64,000 nt of DNA from an uncultured Armatimonadota bacterium (lineage in GTDB: Bacteria > Armatimonadota > Fimbriimonadia > Fimbriimonadales > Fimbriimonadaceae), in contig CAIUHP010000079.1 in the NCBI GenBank assembly GCA_903899015.1, positions 1-64,000 on the forward strand. The letters run 5' to 3'. The translations under genes and the position numbers were made by a program. Below are positions 42,218-52,230 of the stretch, in pieces. Position 1 is the stretch's first letter, and every line of letters begins with the position of its first letter. The notes beneath the pieces were generated by a model that did no database searches, had not been told where the DNA came from, and saw only the letters and a program-made list of their open reading frames with translations.

Positions 42218-45200
42218 ATGTTTTTACGAATTGCCTTGGTTTTGCCTTCCCTGCTTGCCTTGCTACCTCTGAGTTCGGCCCAAAGTTCGACTCAAAAATG
42301 GTCGCGTCTTAGGATGGAGGTGCCATGGGCCACGAATCTGGCGACGCCAGTGAGGGCGAAAGCGAAAACAGACATTCTCCATCTAACTATTGGGTTACCT
42401 CTTCAAGATCCGATTGGCTTACAACACTTTGTTGATGCGGTTTCAGATCCAAGGAGCTCTGATTATCGACAATTTATGACTCCCGAGGTAGTAGGGCAAC
42501 GATTTGGCCTTGACCCCACAAACATCAGTAAAGTAACCCACTACTTAGCTAGTCAAGGAATGACTTTAAAGCTAGTCGCTAAAAACCGGCTGACTATTCT
42601 TGCCGATGCTACGGTGGAACAAGCTGAAAAGGCGTTCAACACTTCGATAGTGGAATACATGGTTGTCGATCCAATATCAAAAACTTCTGCTAGAAGATAT
42701 GCGTTTACTTCCCCACCCAGCATTCCTCCAGCATTAAAGCCATTCGTCAAAGTTGTCGGCGGTCTAGAGAATTTTCTCCGTCCCAAGCCACTTAGCCCCC
42801 TAACATTTGATCAATTGCGGACCCTCTATAACGATGCTCCGCTTTATCAAGCGAGCTTTCGAGGAGAGGGCCGAACGGTAGCTATATCAAACTGGGATGG
42901 ATACCGACTCTCTAATATCGCGCTGCAATATAACAAGTTTAGTTTGCCGACTCCATCTGGAGGTATTGGCTCCAATGTCAAAGTAGTTTCCATTGACGGG
43001 CAAGATGGTAATACTTCGACGGCTCAAGGCGAGGGAGATATTGATATTCAATGCGTATTGGGTGTTGCTCCACTCTGCAACCTCGTTATCTACGACAATG
43101 CTAACCAGAGCGATCTGCTTGGAGTCTTGACAAAGGAAGTAAACGATAATCTCGCTGACATTATCAGCGAGAGCTATGGATGGCCCACAGTCAGGAACAA
43201 TGCTTACTTTGAGCAAGTGCATACTTTGCACCTATCGATGTCTGCTCAGGGGATCACCTACTTATGTGCCTCAGGAGACACCGGGGTGGCCGGTATTCAA
43301 ACCTACCCCTATCCTGATGAAGACCCAGATGTCCTGGTAGTTGGTGGAACTTCCGTGTTCACGGACAATAGCGGAAACCGCGTTTCAGAGTCTGTTTGGA
43401 ATAATTCGACAGGTGCAGCCGGGGGCGGATATTCTCAAACTTCAGAGACTTTCAATGCTTTACCTACTTACCAAAGAGGTAGTGGGGTGCCAAACAATCT
43501 TCCCTTTCGGCTAAGTCCTGACATCAGCTTGGATGCAGACCCCGAGACCGGATATGAGATATTTATTGGTGACTCTCTTTCCCTTGGATGGGGGGGGACG
43601 AGTTGCGCCTCTCCGACTGCAGCGGGATCATTTGCTCTCGTTGAGCAGCAACTTATTGCGAAAGGCGCTCTTACCGCAAATGCGGATGGCAACCGCAGGC
43701 TTGGTCGGGTTAATGATCTAATTTACTCTTTCAACGGAGATTCTACGGTCTTCTTCGATGTCACGACTGGTAACAACGGGACGCTGCTCAACAATATTCC
43801 GTCTGACGCTACGGTAGGTTGGGACACTGCATCTGGGTGGGGAGCACCCAATTTTAACGGGTTCGTCAACAAGGTTTTGAACGTTCCCGTTCCAAGTAGC
43901 CTCATTCTCAAGCCAAGCACAGTAATAGGTGGTACCAGTTCAGTTGCAACGCTGACCCTAAATCAACCGGCTCCAGCAGGTGGAATCTCGATCTCGTTAA
44001 GGTCCAGTAGTGTAAGCGCATCGGTTCCTGCAACGGTTACCATTGCAACAGGTTCCAATACCGCAACGTTCAATGTCAGAACCGTTGGATTGACAAACGC
44101 TGAATCAGTGACAATCAAAGCATCAGCAGCGGGAGGATCGGCGACTGCAATACTTACGATCAACCCAATCGCAATCATATCCCTCGCCATTTCTCAATCG
44201 CCTGTGGTAGGTGGGAATCAGGCTCAAGGAACGATCACGCTGAACGGGCCAGCCCCCGCAGGCGGTTTTGATATCAGTCTTACTTCATCCGATTCCGCCG
44301 CAACCGTACCACTTAGCGTTGCAGTTGCCGGTGGTTCAACGACCGACACATTTACGATCAACACAGTAGGCGTAAGCAGCCAAACTACGTCAACTATTTC
44401 TGGTTCGGATGGAACAAATACCGCGACTGGTAATCTGACGATCTACCCTGCCAACCTAACTAGCCTATCGATTTCGCCAACCAGCGTGGCAGGAGGTAGT
44501 ACGGCTATCGGAACGGTAACTCTCAGTGGAAACGCACCCCCTACTGGACTTCAAATTTCGTTAAGTTCTGGTAATTCGGTCGCTCAGGTGCCGGCAAATC
44601 TAACCGTTCCTTCTGGAAGTTCAAGTGCGACGTTTAGCATCACAACGAGTCCGGCACAAAGTTACACTCCAGTCATAATTACCGCAAGCCAGGGGACAAC
44701 GAATGTTAAGGCACAAATAACAGTCGGCCCAATTGGTCTTAGTTCTATTACTCTCTCTCCTTCAACCGTAATCGGAGGGAATAGTTCTGTCGGCACGGCG
44801 ACCATAAGCGGACCGGCACCCAATGGTGGATTGACCATAAACCTCACTTCATCAAATCCAAGTGCAGTTGTTCCAGGTGCCGTCATCATCCCAGCGGGAG
44901 CACTAAGCGCGACGTTTCAAACCACGACGACTGGCGTTTCGGTCTCGGTTGTTGCGACAATTACCGGCACACAATCGACAAATACCCAATCGGCTCAGCT
45001 AACCATCAGTCCGGCCTCGCTGGTGTCCAATAATGTCATACCTTCTATGGTGATTGGCGGTTCTAATGCCCTGGGAACCGTCACCTTATCGGGTACAGCT
45101 GGTCCAGGCGGTACGGTTGTGGGATTAGGGTCAAGTTCGAACAACGCGATTGTAGCAACTAGCGTTACGGTGCTTTCTGGGCAAAATTCGGCTACCTATC

Positions 45201-47011
45201 AAATTTCAACTTTGCCGGTGGGATCTTCGACAAATTCAACATTAACTGCAACATTGGGAGCGGTAAGCCAGACTGCGACTTTGGCTATTACACCAGCCGC
45301 CATTTCGAGCCTAGTTCTCAATCCAAATGCCGTTGTGGGTGGGTTGTCTTCAACAGGTACCGTATCTCTTGCAGGCAACGCTCCAAGCGGAGGGATTGTC
45401 GTTCATCTTTCATCAAATTCGGCGGTTGTGACGAGCCCCCAAACAGTAACAATTTCCGCTGGCTCTTCTTCAGCCAATTTCGTAATTAATACGTCCCCGG
45501 TGTTGAATGATTCTGCCGTCACCATCAGCGCAACCCAAGGTGGAATGACATTAAATGCTGCGTTGACCGTCCAGGTTCCTCTCCTCTTGAACCTTATGCT
45601 GAACCCGAACTCTGTAGTCGGAGGCAATCAAACAACGGGCACCATCACGCTAGCGAGACCAGCGACATCTGAGGGGGCGGTCGTAACCTTAGGGTCGGAC
45701 AGCCCCTGCGCGATTACAGTAGCTTCCGTAAGCGTACCAGCCGGAGCTATGTCCGCCACATTTGAAGTTCAAACTGTTGGTGTGGCAGCCACAACAGGTG
45801 CGAATATCTCAGCCAATATAGCTGGAACTATTCGATCTGCTCCTCTTAGTATCTTGCCATCTACTCTAGGAAGCCTCACCGTTAACCCTTCAACCATCGT
45901 TGGAGGAACTTCCACAACAGGAACGATTCAACTATCCGGTACGGCCCCTTCGATTGGAACTATCGTTAATCTAGCATCGAACAGTTTAAAGGCCATTGTC
46001 CCGTCCAGTGTAAAGATTGCTGCAGGTTCATCGACGGCTTCTTTTACAATCATCACCAAGCCAACGAGTAAATCGGACACCCTTCGGATTTTTGCAAAGA
46101 ATGGCGACGTTGCTAAGACTGCGAGCTTAACTCTGAGTCCAGCGTCGTTGCTCGGAATAACAACCAGTTCAGTTTCATTTGTTGGTGGCTCATCCGCAGT
46201 TGTAATGGGAACAATATCTCTCGATGGACCGGCTCCTAACTCAGGGGCTTCTGTGAGTTTGCGGAGTTCCAATACTTCTGAGATCAGAGTCCCTGCATTG
46301 GTAAGGATCATGAGCGGTGCTTCGTCTGCAAGTTTCGCAATCACTCATTCGGTCGTATTATCTCCGCAAACCGTGACCGTGACAGCCAATTACAACGGAA
46401 CTAGTGTCAGCATCTCATTGACTGAGAACCCATTTCAAATTGAAAATATCTTCCTAACTCCGACCTCAGTTATTGGTGGCACGCCTTCTGAAGGATTGGT
46501 TTCACTCAATGCTGTAGTTGGGCACGGCAGCATCGTTCGAGTCAAATTTACGTCAACGTCAACGGCAGCCATTCCTCCTGCAATCGTGCAAGTGCAAGCA
46601 GGAAAAGCAACTTCCAAATTCATCGTTGTCACGAAGGCGGTAGGAGCGAAAACGATCGCCGAAATTACTTGTACTGAAGGATCAAGTTCAAGTCAAGCTG
46701 ACTTGACTATTTTGCCTCCGAGTTTGAAGGGGTTCACTGTTACTCCGACCACAGTGAAGGGTAGCGGTAACGCCATAGTGACAGGAAATGTGACGCTTTC
46801 AAGCCCGGCGCCGATATCTGGGTTGACGATTTCCCTTTCCAATCCAAACTCAAATGCGGTTCAATTGCCGACTACAGTTGTGATCCCAGGGGGAAAAACC
46901 AGTGCAACCTTTAGAATTAGCCATTCTGCCGTAAGTAGCAACCAATCAGTAACGCTGTTCGCATCGCTCAATGGAGTCAGCCTAGCATCGACTCTTAACG
47001 TCACACCATGA
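42218..47011 (+). CDS. Secreted S53 (sedolisin / pro-kumamolisin) protease with eleven C-terminal VGG repeats
   Basis: From ATG 42218 the protein has 1597 residues (a TTG four codons earlier is possible). It has a signal peptide (LVLPSLLALLPLSSA), a pro-kumamolisin prodomain (about 35-175), and the S53 catalytic domain (about 185-560). The Glu/Asp pair is E272 and D276 in 'GEGDIDIQ', the same spacing as Glu80/Asp84 of sedolisin, and the nucleophile is S462 in 'GGTSCASPTA'. The calcium site near 'FFDVTTGNNG' and 'GWDTASGWGAPN' is present. Eleven repeats of about 85-95 residues follow (consensus S-V-V-G-G...G-T-V-T-L...P-A-G...S-A-T-F), likely beta-sandwich stalk domains. S53 enzymes work at acid pH outside the cell. 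The stop overlaps the next start by ATGA. Confidence 0.9.
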   Translation: MFLRIALVLPSLLALLPLSSAQSSTQKWSRLRMEVPWATNLATPVRAKAKTDILHLTIGLPLQDPIGLQHFVDAVSDPRSSDYRQFMTPEVVGQRFGLDPTNISKVTHYLASQGMTLKLVAKNRLTILADATVEQAEKAFNTSIVEYMVVDPISKTSARRYAFTSPPSIPPALKPFVKVVGGLENFLRPKPLSPLTFDQLRTLYNDAPLYQASFRGEGRTVAISNWDGYRLSNIALQYNKFSLPTPSGGIGSNVKVVSIDGQDGNTSTAQGEGDIDIQCVLGVAPLCNLVIYDNANQSDLLGVLTKEVNDNLADIISESYGWPTVRNNAYFEQVHTLHLSMSAQGITYLCASGDTGVAGIQTYPYPDEDPDVLVVGGTSVFTDNSGNRVSESVWNNSTGAAGGGYSQTSETFNALPTYQRGSGVPNNLPFRLSPDISLDADPETGYEIFIGDSLSLGWGGTSCASPTAAGSFALVEQQLIAKGALTANADGNRRLGRVNDLIYSFNGDSTVFFDVTTGNNGTLLNNIPSDATVGWDTASGWGAPNFNGFVNKVLNVPVPSSLILKPSTVIGGTSSVATLTLNQPAPAGGISISLRSSSVSASVPATVTIATGSNTATFNVRTVGLTNAESVTIKASAAGGSATAILTINPIAIISLAISQSPVVGGNQAQGTITLNGPAPAGGFDISLTSSDSAATVPLSVAVAGGSTTDTFTINTVGVSSQTTSTISGSDGTNTATGNLTIYPANLTSLSISPTSVAGGSTAIGTVTLSGNAPPTGLQISLSSGNSVAQVPANLTVPSGSSSATFSITTSPAQSYTPVIITASQGTTNVKAQITVGPIGLSSITLSPSTVIGGNSSVGTATISGPAPNGGLTINLTSSNPSAVVPGAVIIPAGALSATFQTTTTGVSVSVVATITGTQSTNTQSAQLTISPASLVSNNVIPSMVIGGSNALGTVTLSGTAGPGGTVVGLGSSSNNAIVATSVTVLSGQNSATYQISTLPVGSSTNSTLTATLGAVSQTATLAITPAAISSLVLNPNAVVGGLSSTGTVSLAGNAPSGGIVVHLSSNSAVVTSPQTVTISAGSSSANFVINTSPVLNDSAVTISATQGGMTLNAALTVQVPLLLNLMLNPNSVVGGNQTTGTITLARPATSEGAVVTLGSDSPCAITVASVSVPAGAMSATFEVQTVGVAATTGANISANIAGTIRSAPLSILPSTLGSLTVNPSTIVGGTSTTGTIQLSGTAPSIGTIVNLASNSLKAIVPSSVKIAAGSSTASFTIITKPTSKSDTLRIFAKNGDVAKTASLTLSPASLLGITTSSVSFVGGSSAVVMGTISLDGPAPNSGASVSLRSSNTSEIRVPALVRIMSGASSASFAITHSVVLSPQTVTVTANYNGTSVSISLTENPFQIENIFLTPTSVIGGTPSEGLVSLNAVVGHGSIVRVKFTSTSTAAIPPAIVQVQAGKATSKFIVVTKAVGAKTIAEITCTEGSSSSQADLTILPPSLKGFTVTPTTVKGSGNAIVTGNVTLSSPAPISGLTISLSNPNSNAVQLPTTVVIPGGKTSATFRISHSAVSSNQSVTLFASLNGVSLASTLNVTP
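43896..47008 (+). repeat. Eleven tandem VGG-type protein repeats (about 260-290 bp each)
   Basis: Units start near each 'S..L.PS.V.GG' and run to 'A.LT..P'. They are diverged at DNA level but share G-G, G-T-V/I-T-L, P-A-P, L-S-S, V-P-A and S-A-T-F positions. The strong codon bias of these repeats creates long antisense frames that are not genes. Confidence 0.85.
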
Positions 47012-50000
47012 TTTCTTTCTTTGAACCTACCGGAGCCTGTATCAAGATGATTAGCTTTATCCAAACATCCAAGAACCGCATCGAAAGTGCGTGTCGCATG
47101 GTAATACTCGGATTGATTGCAGTGTCCCCATGCATTGCCCACGCGCAGGTCAAATCTACGGCATGGCCCAAATATCGCGCTGGACTTACTAATTCAGGTG
47201 TCTCAGCTTTCTGGGGTGCAACTAGCACAGTGAATTGGACATCGAAATTAAGTTTTTCGACTTTTTCAGATTCCATGGCTATTGGAACAGACGGAACGGT
47301 TTATGTTGGAAGTGCGGACGGAAAATTGTCGGCAATTGACAATACACTTGGTTCAGTCAAATGGTTCTATCAGACTAACGGCGAGGTCGATGCGTCTCCG
47401 GTTATAGGTAAGGATGGAACGATCTACTTTGGATCGACTGACGGCAATATGTACGCCATCGATGGATCAGCAGGAACACTTAAATGGTCGTTCCCAACTC
47501 TTGGCTCGATCTATTCATCGGCAACAATTGATCCTAATGGCTCACTCTACTTCGGTTCAATGGATGGCAACTTATATTCTTTGAACAGTTCGACTGGAGT
47601 CCTCAATTGGACATTCCCGTCGTCAGTCGCAGGCAGTGTATTTGCTAGTTCACCTGCCATCGACTCCAACGGAATTCTTTACATTGGCTGCATGGATAGT
47701 TCGCTCTACGCGATCGACACAGCAACTGGGAAAAAGAAATGGTCGTTTCCTACCGGGAGTTCGATTTGGTCATCGCCAGCATTAGGTTCTAACGGTCTTC
47801 TGTATTTCGGCTCGGAAGACGGAAACGTATATGGACTCGACAGCGTCACTGGATCACAAAAATGGTTCTTTTCAACTGGTGACCTCATTGATTCTTCACC
47901 CGCCGTCGGTCCCGATGGCACGGTTTACATCGGTTCGAAAGATAACTTTTTATACGCACTTGATGGGGTCACGGGTAAATCCAAGTGGTCCTTTGTGACG
48001 GGAAGTTCCATCGATTCAAGTCCCGCCATAGGTGCTGATGGCACGGTTTTCATTGGATCCTGGGACAACAATATTTACGCCATAAACGGTACGACTGGCA
48101 AGCAAGTATGGAACTTCGCAACCGGAAACTCTGTAATTGCCTCACCCGTTATCGGTGGAGATGGTGCGCTTTACGTTGAGAGTACAGACAACCTTTTGTA
48201 TGCCTTTAAGAGCAATTACGCCGCCCCGGCGGTAACTAGTTTGTCGATTAATCCGAGTACGGTGGGCGGTGGAGCTACGACGACAGGCACCGTCACACTC
48301 AATGTTCCGGCAGTCGGAATTCAAGGTGTTAAGGTTTCATTGTCAAGTGATAATGCGGTTGCAAGCGTTCCAGCAACGATTGCGGTCCCTCAAGGTCAAA
48401 GCACTGCGACTTTTGATATCTTAACCAACTTTGTCACGTCGGCAACTTCAGCCAAGATTTCTGCAAGCCTAGGAAGTTCCAGCGCATCTGCAACGGTTAC
48501 CGTTAGCCCTGCCGTCCTTGCCAGCATTAGCGTGAATCCGTCCTCAGTAGTGGGTGGAACGCCCTCGACAGGCACGATTTCTATGTCCGGTCCCGCTGGG
48601 ACGGGTGGTTCGACAATTTCGTTAAGCTCGAATAATGCTGTTGCTAGCGTCCCGTCGACAGTCACCATTCCAGCAGGCGCTACATCGGCGACATTCACCA
48701 TTAACACATCTTTGGTAGCCACTACCGTCGGAGTTACCCTCACCGCTTCTCAAGGGACGTCAACTCAGTCCACGGTCCTAACCGTCCAAAGTCCCCTATT
48801 AAGTGGTATAAGCGTTGCGCCGACTTCTATCGTGGGTGGAAATTCAGCCACCGGCACAGTTACATTGAGTCGGGTTGCACCTACGGGAGGAGCAACGATT
48901 TCTTTGGCATCAGACAACCAAGCGGCAATGGTTCCAGCGACCGTGACGGTTCCAGCCAATTCGACAAGTGCCACATTTACAGTTGCGACCGGGGGAGTCA
49001 GTGGCAATACCACTCCAACTCTGACAGCTTCCCTCAGTGGTTTCAGTCAGTCCACGCCCTTAACAGTTCTGCCAGCCACACTCATCTTCGTGGCAGTAGA
49101 CCCTAATCCCATTGGAGGGGGCGCAGTTGGAAAGGGAACGCTCGGCTTGAACGGCGCCGCGCCATCGGGAGGCCTGACTGCCACGCTCAGCTCAAATTCT
49201 GCAATCGCGGTGGTTCCAGGTTCAGCAAGCATCGCTGCGGGCTCAACAACAGGAACTTTTGCAGTCTCCACTAAGTCAGTGACGAAGAGCAGCTCAGCAA
49301 CGATTAGTGCGCTCATAGGTTCAACATCTCAAAGTACGTCATTAACCATTAACCCTGCCTCACTTGCATCTATAACGATCAGTCCAAGCACGGTTGTTGG
49401 TGGATCAAAAATAGTTATTAACGGGCTCGTTTCAACGTTTGGCAATGCTCCAACCACTGGCATGGTCGTCAAATTGACCAGTTCCAATACGAAAGCAGTC
49501 ACCGTTCCAGCATCTGTCAAGGTGCTTTCTGGTATGTCTTCTGTAAAGTTTGTAGTGAATCATTTACCCGTGACCACGATACAAACGGTTACGATTTCGG
49601 CCACCTATGGTGGAATCACCAAACAAACGACCCTTGAGATCGATCCATTTGCGGTCACCGCAATTTCTCTTACCCCTTCAGTGGTGAGTGGTGGCAAAAC
49701 CATGGCTGGGACCGTAACCCTGAACGCTACACCAAAGGGTTCAGTCACTATAAAACTGAAGAGTAGTTCAACTTCTGTCGTGGTGCCCACGTCAATTTCC
49801 GTCTTGGCTGGCGCACAATCAGCCAAATTTACAGCCACTACAAAGGCGGTTGGAATAAAGACTTCCGGAACTGTGACCGCCACCCTCAATACGAGTTCTC
49901 AGGTGGCAAATTTCACCATCAACCCACCGCTATTGGTGTCGGTAACTCTGTCCCCGTCAACCGTAAAGGGTAGTTCAACTTCACCTGTCAAAGGCCGAAT

Positions 50001-50220
50001 TACGATTAGCAGCGTTGCTCCGACCGGAGGACTACTTATCCATTTAAGCAGTGACAATCCATCGATAGCATCGACCGTTGCATCGGTGACCATTCCTGCC
50101 GGAATGACTCAAGTTGGTTTCATGGTCGTTCACAAGGGAGTGACTACGCAAACAGTAGTCACGTTCACCGCGACGCTAGGAACCGAAACAGCAAGCGGAA
50201 CATTGACTGTCACTCCTTAA
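47008..50220 (+). CDS. Secreted eight-bladed PQQ-like beta-propeller with seven C-terminal VGG repeats
   Basis: The 1070-residue protein overlaps the S53 gene by ATGA. A signal-like segment (VILGLIAVSPCIAHA, about 32-46) sits behind a longer N-terminus, so an internal start (ATG 47047 or ATG 47098) is possible. Residues about 60-405 hold eight propeller repeats of about 42 residues, each with a pattern such as 'GTVYIGSKDNFLYALDGVTGKSKWSF' split over blade strands; the residues for binding PQQ or metal are not evident, so it is probably a binding module. Seven repeats of the same type as in the S53 protein follow. The two proteins are thus likely made together and placed in the same outer location. 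No enzymatic role is assigned. Confidence 0.82.
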   Translation: MISFFEPTGACIKMISFIQTSKNRIESACRMVILGLIAVSPCIAHAQVKSTAWPKYRAGLTNSGVSAFWGATSTVNWTSKLSFSTFSDSMAIGTDGTVYVGSADGKLSAIDNTLGSVKWFYQTNGEVDASPVIGKDGTIYFGSTDGNMYAIDGSAGTLKWSFPTLGSIYSSATIDPNGSLYFGSMDGNLYSLNSSTGVLNWTFPSSVAGSVFASSPAIDSNGILYIGCMDSSLYAIDTATGKKKWSFPTGSSIWSSPALGSNGLLYFGSEDGNVYGLDSVTGSQKWFFSTGDLIDSSPAVGPDGTVYIGSKDNFLYALDGVTGKSKWSFVTGSSIDSSPAIGADGTVFIGSWDNNIYAINGTTGKQVWNFATGNSVIASPVIGGDGALYVESTDNLLYAFKSNYAAPAVTSLSINPSTVGGGATTTGTVTLNVPAVGIQGVKVSLSSDNAVASVPATIAVPQGQSTATFDILTNFVTSATSAKISASLGSSSASATVTVSPAVLASISVNPSSVVGGTPSTGTISMSGPAGTGGSTISLSSNNAVASVPSTVTIPAGATSATFTINTSLVATTVGVTLTASQGTSTQSTVLTVQSPLLSGISVAPTSIVGGNSATGTVTLSRVAPTGGATISLASDNQAAMVPATVTVPANSTSATFTVATGGVSGNTTPTLTASLSGFSQSTPLTVLPATLIFVAVDPNPIGGGAVGKGTLGLNGAAPSGGLTATLSSNSAIAVVPGSASIAAGSTTGTFAVSTKSVTKSSSATISALIGSTSQSTSLTINPASLASITISPSTVVGGSKIVINGLVSTFGNAPTTGMVVKLTSSNTKAVTVPASVKVLSGMSSVKFVVNHLPVTTIQTVTISATYGGITKQTTLEIDPFAVTAISLTPSVVSGGKTMAGTVTLNATPKGSVTIKLKSSSTSVVVPTSISVLAGAQSAKFTATTKAVGIKTSGTVTATLNTSSQVANFTINPPLLVSVTLSPSTVKGSSTSPVKGRITISSVAPTGGLLIHLSSDNPSIASTVASVTIPAGMTQVGFMVVHKGVTTQTVVTFTATLGTETASGTLTVTP
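48234..50217 (+). repeat. Seven tandem VGG-type protein repeats
   Basis: These are the same repeat class as at 43896-47008. The last unit of both proteins carries the variant 'TVKGS' in place of 'VVGG', which marks it as a shared terminal unit. Confidence 0.85.
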
Positions 50221-52081
50221 GAGGAGGTAGATCATCGGCTTGGAGTGATCCAAATACTCCAAGCCAAGGTTCGTACCTCTTCCACCGAGCAACTGAACTC
50301 GTGTACACCGGTTGTCTAACTTGCCATTTACTAAAGGTGATCACCGATCGATCTCCTTTCTCGGGGTGCAAACAATTTTCATCCCACTCTAAATCGAGGA
50401 ACTCAATCAGACGTTTCGTCTCTTGCTCGGGATGCCCCACAAGTGATTCATAGTCCATATCTAGAAAAGAATCTTGAGGAAGGACTTCTTTCCAATGTGC
50501 CATTAACCGTTGGTAACCTCGATAGTTCTCAACGATACGCTCGCGATTACTTCCACCGAAGTGGGAGGCGAAAAATGGACGCATATAAATAGATAGGCAA
50601 GTATCAATGGGATTGCGGCGAGCATGGATGATTTTTCCATTCGGAAATACTTTCTTCAACAAGCCAATAAAGAGATAGTTGCTAGGAAACTTATCCGTCA
50701 CACGGCCGCTATCAGGCGATATCTTATGCAGCAAGTCTAGATACCTTTCCGCTGACGACAGAAGCTCTCTTACCTGAAACTCTTCGGTATGTAGATTTAT
50801 GATTCGACGACTACTGTCACGCCAAAATGGTAACTCTCCGGCCGCACCAATTTGGGAATGTCGAGAGAGAATCTGTTCAAGGAGAGTCGTGCCCGATCGA
50901 GGCATTCCCACGATAAAGATGGGTTTGTGAGATTCGAGTCCGACATTGTCCAACTGACTCAGAAACTCATTACTAACCATTTTGATGATGCCATCCACGC
51001 GTTGGGAGTGGCGGTCTGCTTCAGCCATGCCGACGAGGTCATTTATATCGGAAAAGGCTTCATTTGCCAGATCTAGGCTGTGAATGGCTCTTTCAAATTC
51101 GCCTAAATCATCGTAATACTTTCCAAGACCATAATTCAAATATTGGCGCTCTACGCGGTCTATGGTTGGGTCACTTGAAAAGCTTGCAGCTTTATCAAAC
51201 AAAGTCCTATCAGCTTCTCCAAGTTTTCGATTATGGGAAAGGACGTAGTATGCAAATCCTTGTTTAGGGTTAAGACGAATCGACTCGTTAAGCGACGCTT
51301 CAGCTCCCGTGAAATCTCCATCGTCCTGCAATCGGCTAGCCTTCAATGCGTGAAGAAATGCCGAATTTGGCGTGTTGGCGATGGCCTCACCGATGTAATC
51401 ACTCTTTCGATCACTAATTACAGCCGTATAGCTGGCAGCCGTTAAAACGCGTTTGACTGCGAGAGAATTGGGAAGTAACTCGGAAGCAATCTTGGCAGAT
51501 GCAAGGGCGGCTCCTCCTTGTTGATTTGCCAAGAATGTTCTCGCCAAATGAAGGTGTGACTCCGCCAGCTTGGGGTTATTTTTTATCGCGTTCTGAAAAG
51601 CCTCAATCGCCTGGTCGAAGCGTTCTTCGCGTTGGTAAGCTACCCCCAAATTATGATAGGCACCCGCCATTTCCGGGCTCAAAGATATTGCCCGCTCGAA
51701 ACTAGAAATGGCGAATTCATTCTGGCCAGCACCCAATTGAGCTAAGCCAAGAGCTACATGAGCTTGAGCGTCATCTGGGTGAACTTGAATTGCTCGCAAT
51801 CCAAATTTCACAGCCTCGATTCCGCCTGCGCGACCAATCGTTAGCGTGGTTAGCCACTTAAGCGCATTAAAAGAATCTGGGTCAATTTCGATTGCTTTTC
51901 TAAGTAGTTGTTCCCCTTCGTTGGGGCGTCCGTGTCCAACAACTAAGCCTCCCAACTCCGTCAAAGCGGCCACACATTCTGGATCAAGGTCCAACGTTTC
52001 CATGTACAGCCGAACAGCCAGTGGGATTTGGTTATGGTCCCGAGCTTCGCGAGCGGAATTGAGAAGATTTTGCGTATTCAC
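50210..52081 (-). CDS. TPR-repeat sulfotransferase
   Basis: The 623-residue protein has tetratricopeptide repeats over about residues 1-350 ('AYHNLGVAYQREERFDQAIEAFQNAI' is one unit) and a sulfotransferase domain over about 380-610. The 5'-phosphosulfate loop is 'GMPRSGTTLLEQILSRH' (near residue 400) and the 3'-phosphate loop is 'KIIHARRNPIDTCLSIY'. It resembles the bacterial TPR-sulfotransferases related to tyrosylprotein and heparan sulfotransferases. These move sulfate from PAPS to a protein or sugar acceptor; the acceptor here is unknown. It has no signal peptide. The start is GTG. Its last 11 bases overlap the convergent propeller gene. The location inside a secreted protease locus suggests a surface glycan or protein as target (inference). 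Confidence 0.85.
   Translation of the reverse strand: MNTQNLLNSAREARDHNQIPLAVRLYMETLDLDPECVAALTELGGLVVGHGRPNEGEQLLRKAIEIDPDSFNALKWLTTLTIGRAGGIEAVKFGLRAIQVHPDDAQAHVALGLAQLGAGQNEFAISSFERAISLSPEMAGAYHNLGVAYQREERFDQAIEAFQNAIKNNPKLAESHLHLARTFLANQQGGAALASAKIASELLPNSLAVKRVLTAASYTAVISDRKSDYIGEAIANTPNSAFLHALKASRLQDDGDFTGAEASLNESIRLNPKQGFAYYVLSHNRKLGEADRTLFDKAASFSSDPTIDRVERQYLNYGLGKYYDDLGEFERAIHSLDLANEAFSDINDLVGMAEADRHSQRVDGIIKMVSNEFLSQLDNVGLESHKPIFIVGMPRSGTTLLEQILSRHSQIGAAGELPFWRDSSRRIINLHTEEFQVRELLSSAERYLDLLHKISPDSGRVTDKFPSNYLFIGLLKKVFPNGKIIHARRNPIDTCLSIYMRPFFASHFGGSNRERIVENYRGYQRLMAHWKEVLPQDSFLDMDYESLVGHPEQETKRLIEFLDLEWDENCLHPEKGDRSVITFSKWQVRQPVYTSSVARWKRYEPWLGVFGSLQADDLPPLKE
50237..50265 (+). terminator. 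Perfect 10-bp hairpin just past the propeller gene, inside the opposing coding end
   Basis: GGCTTGGAGT pairs with ACTCCAAGCC around a 9-nt loop, 16 nt after the stop at 50220. It lies inside the coding 3' end of the TPR-sulfotransferase. No T-run follows. Confidence 0.4.
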
Positions 52082-52230
52082 GTACTTTTTTGCAACTGGG
52101 CGCGAGGGCGTGACCTTGTACCTATTGGAGAGCGTTTAAATTGTCGATAGAACATCAATAATCATCTCGGACTTGGTGACTATTACCTGGCTATCTTACA
52201 ATACAGTGGGTCGTTCGACCCGTTTTTGGG

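Noticed and set aside
43963-49889. Series of antisense Val/Pro/Ala-rich frames over the repeat proteins
   Set aside because: They arise from the biased codon pattern of the VGG repeats on the plus strand; none has a start site or motif of its own.
43896-50217. CRISPR or DNA satellite interpretation of the repeats
   Set aside because: Units are about 260-290 bp, diverged in DNA and conserved as protein; there are no short identical repeats with unique spacers.
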